Assembly: GCA_021776735.1 (NCBI GenBank)
Contig: JAJFFH010000014.1
Span: forward strand, 1-64,000
Direction of reading: 5' to 3'
Length of the DNA stretch: 64,000 nucleotides
DNA from: Planctomycetota bacterium
GTDB lineage: Bacteria; Planctomycetota; PLA2
Made by a program: the position numbers and the translations under genes. Within the stretch, counting starts at the first letter, position 1. Each line of letters begins with the position of its first letter. Below the pieces are notes generated by a model. That model saw nothing but the letters and a program-made list of their open reading frames with translations. It ran no database searches and was not told the DNA's origin. Below, one piece after another: positions 7,598 through 16,076 of this stretch.

Positions 7598-8923
7598 CTA
7601 TTGCTTGCGCAAGTTGAGGCCGTGCTTGGCGATCTTGGTCTTGATTTCCTGCAGGCTCGTGATGCCGAAGTTCTTCATCCGCAGCAGCTCCTGTTCGGAG
7701 TGCTGGACGATGTCCCCGAGCGTGTTGAGGCCGAGTCCGGTCATGCACTTGCTCGAACGGACCGACAGGTCGAGGTCGGCGACCGGCGTGGCCAGCGCCT
7801 CGGAGCGCTCGCTGTCGTTGGGGATTTCGGGAAGGGTCGGCATTTCCTCGGCGGCGCTCAGGACCTCGTCGCGGCGCATGCCGAGCCGGAGGTTCTTCGC
7901 GTCGAGGATGTCCTTGATTTCCTGGAGGCTGGTCTCGCCGAAGTTCTTGTACGAGAGCAGCTCGGCCTCGGTGCGCTGGATCAGGTCGCCCAGCGTCCGG
8001 ATGCTCATCTTCGCCAGACAGTTGCGCGAGCGGACCGACAGTTCGAAGTCCGAGATCGGCGTGACCAGGAGCTGGTTGCGCCGGTCCTCGTTGCGCTCGG
8101 TGTCCTCGTCGAGGACCATCGACTGCGACGACTCGGCGTCGCGCACGAACCGCCGCGCGCGCGGATGGTTGGGGTACACGTCAAGCACGCTGCGGTACGC
8201 GTCCACCGCTTTTCGGTAGTCGCCCCGATCCTCGTAGAGCACCCCGAGGTTCACGAGCACGTTGACCCGCGTCGGCTTGGTGCGCCGCGCACGCTCGTAC
8301 AGCGCGATGGCCGCGTCGTCGTCGCCCGACAGGTCGTGCTGGTACGCCATGCGGAACAGCGAGTCGACGTGGTCGGGATCGAGCGCGAGCGCTTCCTGGT
8401 AACGCTTGTGCGCTTCGGCGTACTCGCCCTCGCACTCGGCGATCGTGCCGAGGACGTAGAGCACCTGGGGCCGATCGGTCTGCCGGGTGTTTTCCCCGAG
8501 CGTTGTCTTGGCGTCGTCGCCGCGGCCGAGGATCGCCTGCAGCGCGGCGAGGGCGAGGCGTGCTTGTTCGTCGCGCGGCTCGATTTCGATGCAGCGCGCC
8601 AGGAGTTCCTCCGCCTCGACAAGCGAGCTGAGATACAGCGCGCTGAGACCGGCGACGTACAGGCTGCGGTGCGTGGCCGCCTGCCGCGCGTACGCCGGCA
8701 CGTCCTTGTCGTGGCCCAGGATAAAGTGCGCGGCCGCGCGCCGTGCCGCGTCCTCGGGCGCGCACTCCGCGGCGGTGGCCGGCGGACCATCGACAAGTCC
8801 GCGCAGGGCGGCGCGGAGGTCGGCGTCACCCAAGGCGCGCTGACGCAACTGCAGAGCCTCGCCCGCGTCGTTGAGGGCGCTGTCGAGGGCACGGTCGATG
8901 TCGATGGCGATGTCGGTAGACAT
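7598..8923 (-). CDS. TPR protein with two tandem RNA polymerase alpha C-terminal domains
   Basis: The 441-residue protein has TPR-type helical repeats from about residue 60 to 260 (for example LGTIAECEGEYAEAHKRYQEA) and two copies of the alphaCTD fold. Copy 1 (about 283-343) contains LSVRSRNCL...TLGDLIQRTEAELL; copy 2 (about 378-438) contains LSVRSSKCM...TLGDIVQHSEQELL, and both have an FGxTSLQEIK end. In alpha subunit this domain contacts UP-element DNA and activators. I infer a transcription-related or DNA-binding adaptor; the catalytic alpha N-terminal domain is absent. Start ATG 8923 is preferred because GGGGG lies about 8 nt upstream; an in-frame GTG at 8953 is an alternative. Confidence 0.85.
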   Translation of the reverse strand: MSTDIAIDIDRALDSALNDAGEALQLRQRALGDADLRAALRGLVDGPPATAAECAPEDAARRAAAHFILGHDKDVPAYARQAATHRSLYVAGLSALYLSSLVEAEELLARCIEIEPRDEQARLALAALQAILGRGDDAKTTLGENTRQTDRPQVLYVLGTIAECEGEYAEAHKRYQEALALDPDHVDSLFRMAYQHDLSGDDDAAIALYERARRTKPTRVNVLVNLGVLYEDRGDYRKAVDAYRSVLDVYPNHPRARRFVRDAESSQSMVLDEDTERNEDRRNQLLVTPISDFELSVRSRNCLAKMSIRTLGDLIQRTEAELLSYKNFGETSLQEIKDILDAKNLRLGMRRDEVLSAAEEMPTLPEIPNDSERSEALATPVADLDLSVRSSKCMTGLGLNTLGDIVQHSEQELLRMKNFGITSLQEIKTKIAKHGLNLRKQ

Positions 8924-9038
8924 ATAGGAAAACCCCCATGAGGAGAACCTCACGGATAGACCGGTGAACCAAACCCAGTAGGATAAGGGGACACGCCCGC
9001 ACCGTCAAACCGTCGCCATGTCGCAGTAGGCTCAATCC

Positions 9039-10304
9039 ATGGACGCGATCGTGGTCGATGGCGGCGTTCCCCTCCAGGGGAACGTCTCCGTTTCCGGCGC
9101 CAAGAACGCCGCTCTGCCGATTCTGGCCGCCGCCCTGCTCGTTGAGGGGGAGGTGGTCTTGGAGGAGGTCCCGGACCTCCGTGATATCCGGACGATGATC
9201 CAGCTTCTCCAGGAGCTGGGATGCGCGGTCGAGCGCCACGCGGACCGGTCGGTTTCCGTCGTCGTCGAGGACGAGACCCGCAGCGAGGCCCCCTACGACA
9301 TCGTGAAGCAGATGCGGGCCGGATTCTGCGTTCTCGGGCCTCTGCTGGCGCGCCGGGGGCGGGCCCGCGTGTCGATGCCCGGGGGCTGCAACCTGGGGGT
9401 CCGGCCCGTCGATCTGCATTTGAAGGGGCTGCGGGCCCTGGGCGCGCGGTTCGACCTGAGCGGCGGGTTCATCTCGGCCGAGGGGCGACTTCGCGGCGAC
9501 GAGGTGTTTTTGTCCGGGGCGTTCGGCTCGACCGTGCTCGGGACCGCGAACGTCTTGATGGCGGCAACGCTGGCCGAGGGGCGGACCGTGATCGAGGGGT
9601 CGGCTTGCGAGCCGGAGATCGCCGACCTTGCAGGATTCCTGGTCGCCTGCGGGGCCAAGATCACCGGAATCGGTAGTCACCGCCTAGAGATCGAGGGAGT
9701 CCCGCGGCTCACAGGCAGCCGCTGGCGGATCATCCCCGACCGGATGGAGGCCGGAACGTTTCTCGCCGCGGCGGCCGCCACGGGAGGCGATGTCACGGTG
9801 GCGGGGGCGCGGGCGACGGACATGGGCGCGGTCGTCGAGACCCTCCGCGCGATGGGGTGCAGCGTGGAACGCTCCGCGGCGGGAATCCGCGTCGTCGGCG
9901 AGCGGAGGCCCGTGCCCGTCGATGTCACGACCCTGCCGTATCCGGGGTTCCCGACGGACTTGCAGGCGCCGTTCAGCGCGGCCCTGACCCTGGCGAGCGG
10001 CATCAGCGTAGTGACGGAAAAGATTTACCCCGAGCGGTTCATGCACGTGCCGGAACTCAACCGGATGGGCGCCCAGATACGCAAGCAGGGTCCGAGCCAG
10101 ATCATCCACGGGGTTGACGACCTGCACGGCGCCGAGGTGATGGCGAGTGACCTGCGCGGCGGGGCCAGCCTGATCGTCGGCGGACTCGCGGCGAGCGGCC
10201 AAACGACCGTGCACCGCGTGTATCACGTCGATCGCGGCTACGACGGGATCGAGGACAAATTCTCCTCGCTGGGGGCTCGCATTCGGCGTATTGAGGGCGC
10301 ATAG
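9039..10304 (+). CDS. murA: UDP-N-acetylglucosamine 1-carboxyvinyltransferase
   Basis: MurA transfers enolpyruvate from PEP to UDP-GlcNAc, the first committed step of peptidoglycan synthesis in the cytoplasm. The 421-residue length is normal. The N-terminus VSGAKNAALPIL is the conserved substrate-binding strand-loop. The catalytic loop MPGGCNLGVRPVDLH holds Cys117, the residue attacked by fosfomycin; the enzyme has Cys rather than the Asp found in resistant forms. The ATG at 9039 is divergent from the TPR-alphaCTD gene. It is followed 8 nt later by two membrane-anchored hypothetical genes, apparently in one operon. Its presence argues for a peptidoglycan wall. Confidence 0.95.
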   Translation: MDAIVVDGGVPLQGNVSVSGAKNAALPILAAALLVEGEVVLEEVPDLRDIRTMIQLLQELGCAVERHADRSVSVVVEDETRSEAPYDIVKQMRAGFCVLGPLLARRGRARVSMPGGCNLGVRPVDLHLKGLRALGARFDLSGGFISAEGRLRGDEVFLSGAFGSTVLGTANVLMAATLAEGRTVIEGSACEPEIADLAGFLVACGAKITGIGSHRLEIEGVPRLTGSRWRIIPDRMEAGTFLAAAAATGGDVTVAGARATDMGAVVETLRAMGCSVERSAAGIRVVGERRPVPVDVTTLPYPGFPTDLQAPFSAALTLASGISVVTEKIYPERFMHVPELNRMGAQIRKQGPSQIIHGVDDLHGAEVMASDLRGGASLIVGGLAASGQTTVHRVYHVDRGYDGIEDKFSSLGARIRRIEGA

Positions 10305-10312
10305 GAGATCAG

Positions 10313-10939
10313 ATGCGTTCGTTCTTGGTCGGTGTCATTGTCGCGGAAGCGCTCGCCCTCGCGGTGGCGTGCGGCTTTCTGGTCACGGGGGACTTCGAGT
10401 CCCTCAAGGTCAAGCCCCCCCAGGCGCCGGGATTTCGGCCGCCGATCTATGACGCCGCGATCGGCGACATGGTGCGCTATCGGGTGCTGGAAAAAGGCGA
10501 GGTGGTCGGGTTCGTCGACTACGAGGTCTTGTCCGCCCAAGAGATTCGGAACACCCAACTCGGCCGAATGTTCATCATCAAGATCACCGAGACCGCGGTG
10601 GGGGGCGGATCGGCCCGGCCGCCGCGCCTGGTTCGCGTCCGGCCCCGTTCGATCCGCGTCGGCTTTTTTCCGCCGTTGTACGAGCACGAGGACGACTATC
10701 CGACCGGCGCCCTGCCGGTACCGGCGCTGATCCGGACCGAGCGGTTCACCTATCGCAAACAGGAGACAGACGGGTTCTACATCGAGGCCGTCCGGCCCCG
10801 CGACAGCCTGAGCGAGACGGCCGAGCGGTACTGGTTCACGAGGAAGGTGCCGGTGTTCGGGATCGCGGCGTGGGAACGCGACGGCCAGCGTCTCGAGGTC
10901 CATATCGCGGAATTCGGGCGTGACCGGAGCAAGGCATGA
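10313..10939 (+). CDS. Membrane-anchored hypothetical protein
   Basis: This is a 208-residue protein with an N-terminal hydrophobic segment (residues 1-25, VGVIVAEALALAVACGFLV) and a beta-rich extracytoplasmic domain (IGDMVRYRVLEKGEVVGFVDYEV). The lone Cys20 has no proper lipobox, so an uncleaved anchor is likely. The domain resembles a generic beta-sandwich; no family is recognised. It begins 8 nt after murA and overlaps the next gene by four bases (ATGA), indicating translational coupling. The operon context suggests an envelope role, which is inference. Confidence 0.7.
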   Translation: MRSFLVGVIVAEALALAVACGFLVTGDFESLKVKPPQAPGFRPPIYDAAIGDMVRYRVLEKGEVVGFVDYEVLSAQEIRNTQLGRMFIIKITETAVGGGSARPPRLVRVRPRSIRVGFFPPLYEHEDDYPTGALPVPALIRTERFTYRKQETDGFYIEAVRPRDSLSETAERYWFTRKVPVFGIAAWERDGQRLEVHIAEFGRDRSKA

Positions 10940-11532
10940 GCGAGCGCGGGCTGATCAAGATCGTTGTCGTGCAGCTGTTGTTGCTGGTGGGCATCGCCTT
11001 CCTGCTGGTGGATCGCCTGGGCCGCCTGCGTCCGATCAAACCGGGATCGTGGACGTTTCGCAACCCGACCCTGGACGTGGCCAAGGGCACCCGAGTCATG
11101 CTGCAGCCCCAGACGGGCATGCGACAGGCCACGCGCTGGTTCATCTCTGACCCCGTCGTGGAGCCGGATGTCAACGGGGCGCCGGGGGTTCCGCATCGAC
11201 CGACGCTCCGCGAGGACTGGGAAGGGGGCGGGTTTACCCTGTTCACCGGTCGCAGCCCGCGCTCGGCCCTGATCTTGACCCAGATGGGGGCGATGACGGA
11301 TTCGGAGTGGTTCGAGGAGTTGCGGCCCGTGATGGAGACCGGTCCCGAGGGCAGGACGACGCTGCGGCTCGTAGCGGTCTACGGCCACACGAACGGCTCC
11401 GCGATCGTTTATGTGCATGACCCGGAGAATCCGACGCCGGGCTTTGGCTGGTCGCGGATCGAGATTCGGGCGCCCGAGAAGAACGCGCAAGTCCACTTTG
11501 CCCGGGACGTGACGACGACGGCGCCACGGTAA
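10936..11532 (+). CDS. Membrane-anchored hypothetical protein
   Basis: This is a 198-residue protein with a single N-terminal transmembrane helix (IVVVQLLLLVGIAFLLV, residues about 9-25) and a soluble domain of about 165 residues with no recognised motif. The start ATG 10936 overlaps the upstream stop by 4 nt. It is similar in size and topology to the preceding protein, and the two may be a membrane pair coupled to murA expression. The C-terminus FARDVTTTAPR looks intact. Function unknown. Confidence 0.7.
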   Translation: MSERGLIKIVVVQLLLLVGIAFLLVDRLGRLRPIKPGSWTFRNPTLDVAKGTRVMLQPQTGMRQATRWFISDPVVEPDVNGAPGVPHRPTLREDWEGGGFTLFTGRSPRSALILTQMGAMTDSEWFEELRPVMETGPEGRTTLRLVAVYGHTNGSAIVYVHDPENPTPGFGWSRIEIRAPEKNAQVHFARDVTTTAPR

Positions 11533-11654
11533 AGAGAGCAGGAGGGGGCCCGGGGGCCGCTTTTCCCGCGGAGTCTCCCGGAGCTGCTCGGGGGGCCTCG
11601 GAGCACGCGCATTCCTACGCGATTTCCGCGGTTCGCCGTACACTCCGGGATTCC

Positions 11655-13034
11655 ATGTTCGAGTCCCTCACCCAGCGCCTAGCCGGCCTGTTCTCGAAGC
11701 TCGGGGCAGGTTCGGGCAAGCTCACGGAAGACTCCGTCAAGGATGCGGTCCGCGAAGTCAAGCGGGCCCTCCTGGAGGCCGACGTCAGCTTCGAGGTTGT
11801 GCGTGCCTTCACCAAGTCGGTGAAGGAGCGGGCCATCGGACAGGCCGGGATCGAGGGCGTTTCGCACGCCGACCAGTTCGTCAAGATCGTCCACGACGAG
11901 CTGACGGCCGTGATGGGCGGCGAGACCGAAGGGGTCCGCTTCGACTCCTCCGGGGTCACCGTCATCATGATGGTCGGCCTGCAGGGCTCGGGCAAGACGA
12001 CGACCTGCGGCAAGCTGGCCCTTTGGCTGCGGCGCAAGCACAAGAAAAGCGCGCTGCTGGTTGCGGCCGATGTCCAGCGTCCGGCGGCGGTCGAGCAGCT
12101 CAAGACGCTCGGCAAGCAGCTCGATGTCGATGTCTACCACGAGGACGGCGGACGCCCGCCCAAGATCTGCAAGCGGGCCGTCGAGCACGCGCGCAAGCAG
12201 GGCCACGATGTTGTCATTCTCGACACCGCGGGGCGCCTGCACATCGATGAGCAGCTCATGGACGAGCTCGCCGCCGTGCGCGACGCCGCCAAGCCGCACT
12301 TGACCTACCTCGTCGCGGACTCGATGACCGGCCAGGACGCCGTGAAGAGCAGCGCGGCGTTCCATGAGCGGTTCGACCTGAGCGGCGTTGTCCTGACCAA
12401 GCTCGACGGCGACGCGCGCGGCGGTGCCGCGCTCTCCATCCGGCACGTCACCGGTCGCCCGATCGTCATGGTCGGAGTCGGCGAGAAGCTGGATGCGCTC
12501 GATCTGTTCCATCCCGAGCGGATGGCAGGTCGCATCCTCGGCATGGGCGACGTCATCAGCCTGGTCGAGGACGCGCAGGAAAAGATCGACCAGGACACTG
12601 CGCAACGCAACGTCGAGCGCATGTTCCTCAAGTCCTTCAACCTCGACGACCTGCACGCGCAGTTGGTCCAGGTGCAGAAGATGGGGCCGATCCGCGACGT
12701 CATGAAGAAGCTGCCCGGCCAGTTTTCCCAGATGGCGGAGATGGACGGGCTCGATGATTCCGCCTTGCACCGCCAAAAGGCGATCATCGAGTCGATGACC
12801 GGCTGGGAGCGGCATCACCCGGATGAAATCCACGCGCAGCGCCGCCACCGCATCGCGCGTGGCAGCGGTACGTCGCTCCGCGATGTAAATGAACTATTGA
12901 AGTCCTTCAAGGAGATGCGCAAGGAGATGCGCAAGATGAAGGATTCATTCCTTGGTCGCGCGGGTCTGCGGCAGATGGAAAAGCGCAAGAAGAAGATTCT
13001 CAAGCAGCGCAAGAAGCAGAAGAAGCAGAAATAG
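11655..13034 (+). CDS. ffh: Signal recognition particle GTPase Ffh
   Basis: Ffh binds signal sequences emerging from ribosomes and 4.5S RNA, and delivers them to FtsY. The 459 residues contain the N domain (about 1-95) with a conserved ALLEADVSFEVVR, then the G domain with P-loop GLQGSGKT (108-115), LVAADVQRPAAVEQL, DTAGRLHIDEQLMDEL and TKLDGDARGGAAL. The M domain follows, with RRHRIARGSGTSLRDVNELLKSF and the Met-rich helix around KEMRKEMRKMKDS. A very basic Lys-rich tail closes the protein. It heads a cluster with rpsP, a common bacterial arrangement. Confidence 0.97.
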   Translation: MFESLTQRLAGLFSKLGAGSGKLTEDSVKDAVREVKRALLEADVSFEVVRAFTKSVKERAIGQAGIEGVSHADQFVKIVHDELTAVMGGETEGVRFDSSGVTVIMMVGLQGSGKTTTCGKLALWLRRKHKKSALLVAADVQRPAAVEQLKTLGKQLDVDVYHEDGGRPPKICKRAVEHARKQGHDVVILDTAGRLHIDEQLMDELAAVRDAAKPHLTYLVADSMTGQDAVKSSAAFHERFDLSGVVLTKLDGDARGGAALSIRHVTGRPIVMVGVGEKLDALDLFHPERMAGRILGMGDVISLVEDAQEKIDQDTAQRNVERMFLKSFNLDDLHAQLVQVQKMGPIRDVMKKLPGQFSQMAEMDGLDDSALHRQKAIIESMTGWERHHPDEIHAQRRHRIARGSGTSLRDVNELLKSFKEMRKEMRKMKDSFLGRAGLRQMEKRKKKILKQRKKQKKQK

Positions 13035-13063
13035 GCCCGACCGGGCTCTTGAAAGAGGAAAAC

Positions 13064-13324
13064 ATGTCCGTACGTTTGCGTCTGAAAAGGACCGGCCGCC
13101 ACAAGCGGCCCTTCTACCGCATCGGGGCGTTCCATCACACGACCCGCCGCGATGGCCGGCCGATCGAGGATCTCGGGTGGTACGACCCGCTCATCGGGGA
13201 TCGGGACAAGGGCTTCTCGCTGAACGAAGAGCGAGCCCAGCACTGGTTGAAGCACGGCGCCCAGGCTTCCGACACCGTCCGCTCGCTTCTCGGGCGGCGC
13301 GGGATCAAAGTCAGCCGTGGCTAG
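13064..13324 (+). CDS. rpsP: 30S ribosomal protein S16
   Basis: S16 is a small-subunit assembly protein bound to 16S rRNA. The 86 residues start MSVRLRLKRTGRHKRPFYRI and include GRPIEDLGWYDP, the family signature. ATG 13064 is chosen because gaaagagg lies just upstream; the longer frame start lacks this. It follows ffh by 29 nt. The usual rimM and trmD do not follow here: an H1-tail protein overlaps its stop by 8 nt instead. Confidence 0.95.
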   Translation: MSVRLRLKRTGRHKRPFYRIGAFHHTTRRDGRPIEDLGWYDPLIGDRDKGFSLNEERAQHWLKHGAQASDTVRSLLGRRGIKVSRG

Positions 13325-14366
13325 CCCGAAAAAAGACAAGCGGCGCGTCGAGATCGCGCGGTTCCTGGGACTCCGGACGAGCCTTGGGGTGCCCGACGCC
13401 ACATCGGCGGAGCAGGCGATCTGGACGATCTGCGCCCGGCACGGCACCGCGGAAGGTGCGACCAAGGCGCTCGCGGCGCTGCGGCGCTGCTTCGTGGACC
13501 TCAACGAGTGCCGGATCACCAAGAAGTCCGAACTCGGCGCCATGCTGCGGCGGTTCGTCAAGAACGATAGCTACCGCGTCGGCTGCGAGGTGCGCGGCTT
13601 CCTGTGGCGATTCCATCGCGACCAGCACACGATGGATTACGCGGTCATGGAAGACCTGACGCTGCCTCAGCTACGGAAGTATCTGGAGAACGCGGAGGAG
13701 TTCAACCGGGAGATGGCGCTCGCGCTCTTCTTCCACTACTGCGCGCTGGAGACGGCGGCACAGGCTGCTGCCGAGGTCGTTGAGCCCGTGGAGGGGGCGA
13801 CCGATGGCCCCTCGACCAACGGAGTCGATGAACGGCCCAAGAAACGGACCGAGCGCGAGCTGCAGGCGCACATCGACCGGCTCCGCCTTCTCTGCACGAT
13901 TGCGATCTACGGCAAGGTTCCCAGCCAGACCAAGGCGGCTGCGGCGCACCGGCACTTCGTGAAGGCTTGGGGGTATTCGGCGGTCGTCGCCCAGCCGAAG
14001 CCCAAGCCGAAGCCCGGGAAAGTGGCGGCGCCCGCGAATCCGCCCAAGGGTGCCGCGAAAAAGCCGGACGCCAAGAAGGCCCCTGCCCAGAAACCCGCCG
14101 CAAAAACGACGGCGGCTTCCAAGGGGGCTGCCAAAAAAACCACGACAAAGAAAACCGCCACCAAGAAGGCGGTGTCGAAAAAAGCGCCGGCGAAGGCCAA
14201 GAAAGCGTCGACCAAGAAAGCCCCGACCAAAAAGGCCCCGTCCAAGAAGGCGAAAAAAGAGTCGGAGCCGAACAAGGGAACCAAGCGCGGCGGCGACACC
14301 AGTCGGCCCAAAACCACGCGTAGCAAGAAGGGGCCGCCGGCCTCGCGGCGTTCGTCCCGGCGTTAG
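13317..14366 (+). CDS. Conserved protein with endonuclease III-like N-terminal region and histone H1-like tail
   Basis: This is a 349-residue protein with GTG start at 13317 inside the end of rpsP. Residues 1-150 are helical; the stretch ALAALRRCFVDLNECRITKK...ELGAMLRRF resembles the N-terminal helices of EndoIII/HhH-GPD-type proteins I associate with Planctomycetota, but no HhH or catalytic Lys/Asp motif is evident. Residues from about 230 are a Lys/Ala/Pro/Thr low-complexity tail of KKAPAKKA-like repeats, as in histone H1 and HctB-type proteins. The tail should bind nucleic acid nonspecifically. The position next to rpsP and maf suggests co-expression with translation genes. Function is unproven. 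Confidence 0.65.
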   Translation: MASPKKDKRRVEIARFLGLRTSLGVPDATSAEQAIWTICARHGTAEGATKALAALRRCFVDLNECRITKKSELGAMLRRFVKNDSYRVGCEVRGFLWRFHRDQHTMDYAVMEDLTLPQLRKYLENAEEFNREMALALFFHYCALETAAQAAAEVVEPVEGATDGPSTNGVDERPKKRTERELQAHIDRLRLLCTIAIYGKVPSQTKAAAAHRHFVKAWGYSAVVAQPKPKPKPGKVAAPANPPKGAAKKPDAKKAPAQKPAAKTTAASKGAAKKTTTKKTATKKAVSKKAPAKAKKASTKKAPTKKAPSKKAKKESEPNKGTKRGGDTSRPKTTRSKKGPPASRRSSRR

Positions 14367-14373
14367 GCTCTCT

Positions 14374-14967
14374 TTGAGAAGTCGGCCGGGCCTCGTGCTG
14401 GCATCCGGCTCGCCTCGTCGGCGCGCACTCCTCGAAGAGGCCGGAATCGCGTTCACGGTGGCAACCGGCGACGTCGCGGAGTGGGCGCCCGAGCGCGGCG
14501 ACCCGCACGAGGTCGCGGTGGAAAACGCCCGACGCAAGGCGGCCGCAGCCCCGGCGATGGACCGAGTGGCGAACGACTCCGCGGCCGGCGACCGAATCGT
14601 GCTCGCGGCCGACACCGTCGTGGCGCTGGGGGACCTATTGTTGGGCAAGCCGCGTGATGCCGGGCATGCCCGTTCGATTTTGTGCTCGCTGTCGGGTACC
14701 ACGCACAGCGTAGTCACGGGCGTGGCCCTCCGTTCGGCCAGGGGCATACAAACGAAATCCGTGGAGACGCGAGTGACGATGCGCACATGGACAGCAGCCG
14801 AACTCGACGCGTATGTGGCGTCGGGCGAACCGATGGGCAAGGCGGGCGCCTACGCCATTCAGGAAACGGCCGACCGTTTCGTGACGGACCTCGATGGCCC
14901 CTACGACAACGTCGTCGGTCTGCCGATCGTCGCTGTCCGCGAACTGCTCGCCGAGGTCGATGCATGA
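14374..14967 (+). CDS. Maf-family nucleoside triphosphate pyrophosphatase
   Basis: Maf proteins hydrolyse non-canonical or excess nucleoside triphosphates to monophosphates. The frame carries LVLASGSPRRRALLEEAGI at its start, ADTVVALGDLLLGKPRD in the middle and ETRVTMRTWTAAELDAYV plus GKAGAYAIQ near the end, in family order. About 197 residues matches the family. The best start is TTG 14374, eight bases after the preceding stop; GTG 14395 would remove the first seven residues. The stop overlaps the next start (ATGA), so the genes are probably coupled. The substrate subclass (dTTP/UTP versus m7GTP) cannot be set with confidence. Confidence 0.85.
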   Translation: MRSRPGLVLASGSPRRRALLEEAGIAFTVATGDVAEWAPERGDPHEVAVENARRKAAAAPAMDRVANDSAAGDRIVLAADTVVALGDLLLGKPRDAGHARSILCSLSGTTHSVVTGVALRSARGIQTKSVETRVTMRTWTAAELDAYVASGEPMGKAGAYAIQETADRFVTDLDGPYDNVVGLPIVAVRELLAEVDA

Positions 14968-16013
14968 CCACCACCCACGACCGCGATATCTCACCGACCG
15001 CGAGGACGCAACCGCGGATCGGTCGCGCCGCACGGCTGCTGCTCGCGTGCGTCGTGCTGGCGATCGCCGGTTGCTCGGACGACGTCGCCGGCAAGCCCCG
15101 CGCCGTGGGCGACCTGCCGCCGGACGACAAGATTCAAGTTTCCGTGCCGTCCGGAGCCGTTGCCGACGATCTCAAGGAGATCATCCTGACGGGGCTGGAC
15201 GATACCGAGGGCAAGAGCCGTGATTTCAGGCGGTTTGTCATTATCAGGGCCGGTGACCGGCACGGCTCGTCGTTTCGTTCACGCGGCTTTCATGTCCTCG
15301 TTGGAGCCGGGATCACGTTGCCGGACGGCGCCATGCGCATCCGCCGAAAATGGAACACCGCCGGCATGGTGGATGGTCGCAACGAGGAGCCGGAGCGGTG
15401 CGGCGTATCGATCTGCGTCGAGCCCGGCGCCCCGTATCCGTTTTCGCCGGCGGTGACGATGGCGGTCCGGGAGTTCTGCCGCGCCCTCACGCGCGAGGTG
15501 CCTATCCATCCGCATCTGGTCGTTGCGATGCAGGAGATCCCCAACACGGTCGAGCACGAGGCCGATGCCGCCGAGCGGACCCTCGCGGCCGCCGCGCGCG
15601 AGGTCGTGCCCGTGCCCCCGGCACGCTTCCGGCTCACCGTGGTCAGAGAGAGCGATGGCAAGAAGTTTCCAGTCGCGTATGAGCTTTGTGATACCGAGCA
15701 GTCCCGGCCCGTGGGCATGATGCTGCGCCGACGTTTTGACGGTCCGAATCGTGGCATGGTGTTCGAGTACCCGTTCCGGAAGTACTGCGGGTTCTACATG
15801 CGCAACTGCTTCATTCCGATCGACCTCGCGTTCGTTCGGAAGGGCGTGATCGAGGACGTTTTCACGATGAAGCCGCTACCCGGGATATCGACCCGGAATC
15901 AGAAGTGGTATAACTCCAGCTCGGCGGTCAAATTCGCTCTGGAAATGCCCGCCGGTTGGTTCAAGCGCCATGGGGTCAAGGTGGGTGACAAGATCGAGTT
16001 TCACCCGCGCTGA
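14964..16013 (+). CDS. Lipoprotein fusing a peptidoglycan-recognition-like domain to DUF192
   Basis: This is a 349-residue lipoprotein with lipobox AIAGC (Cys37) after a basic leader. Residues about 75-200 (RRFVIIRAGDRHGSSFRSRGFH...VAMQEI) follow the layout of an amidase_2/PGRP domain: FHVLVGAGITLPDG, W, then GVSICVEPG. Zinc-binding His residues are only partly evident, so catalysis is uncertain. Residues about 235-349 are a DUF192 domain: RPVGMMLRRRF, GMVFEYPF, FYMRNCFIPIDLAFV, LEMPAGWFKRHGVKVGD. The start overlaps the maf stop by four bases. Placement in the envelope is inferred from the lipobox. The fusion is unusual. Confidence 0.75.
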   Translation: MTTTHDRDISPTARTQPRIGRAARLLLACVVLAIAGCSDDVAGKPRAVGDLPPDDKIQVSVPSGAVADDLKEIILTGLDDTEGKSRDFRRFVIIRAGDRHGSSFRSRGFHVLVGAGITLPDGAMRIRRKWNTAGMVDGRNEEPERCGVSICVEPGAPYPFSPAVTMAVREFCRALTREVPIHPHLVVAMQEIPNTVEHEADAAERTLAAAAREVVPVPPARFRLTVVRESDGKKFPVAYELCDTEQSRPVGMMLRRRFDGPNRGMVFEYPFRKYCGFYMRNCFIPIDLAFVRKGVIEDVFTMKPLPGISTRNQKWYNSSSAVKFALEMPAGWFKRHGVKVGDKIEFHPR

Positions 16014-16076
16014 TGGTGCGTTGTCCGCGGAGTCGGTATTGAGGGCTCCCGAGGGCTGTTTTTCACGGGGTAGGCT

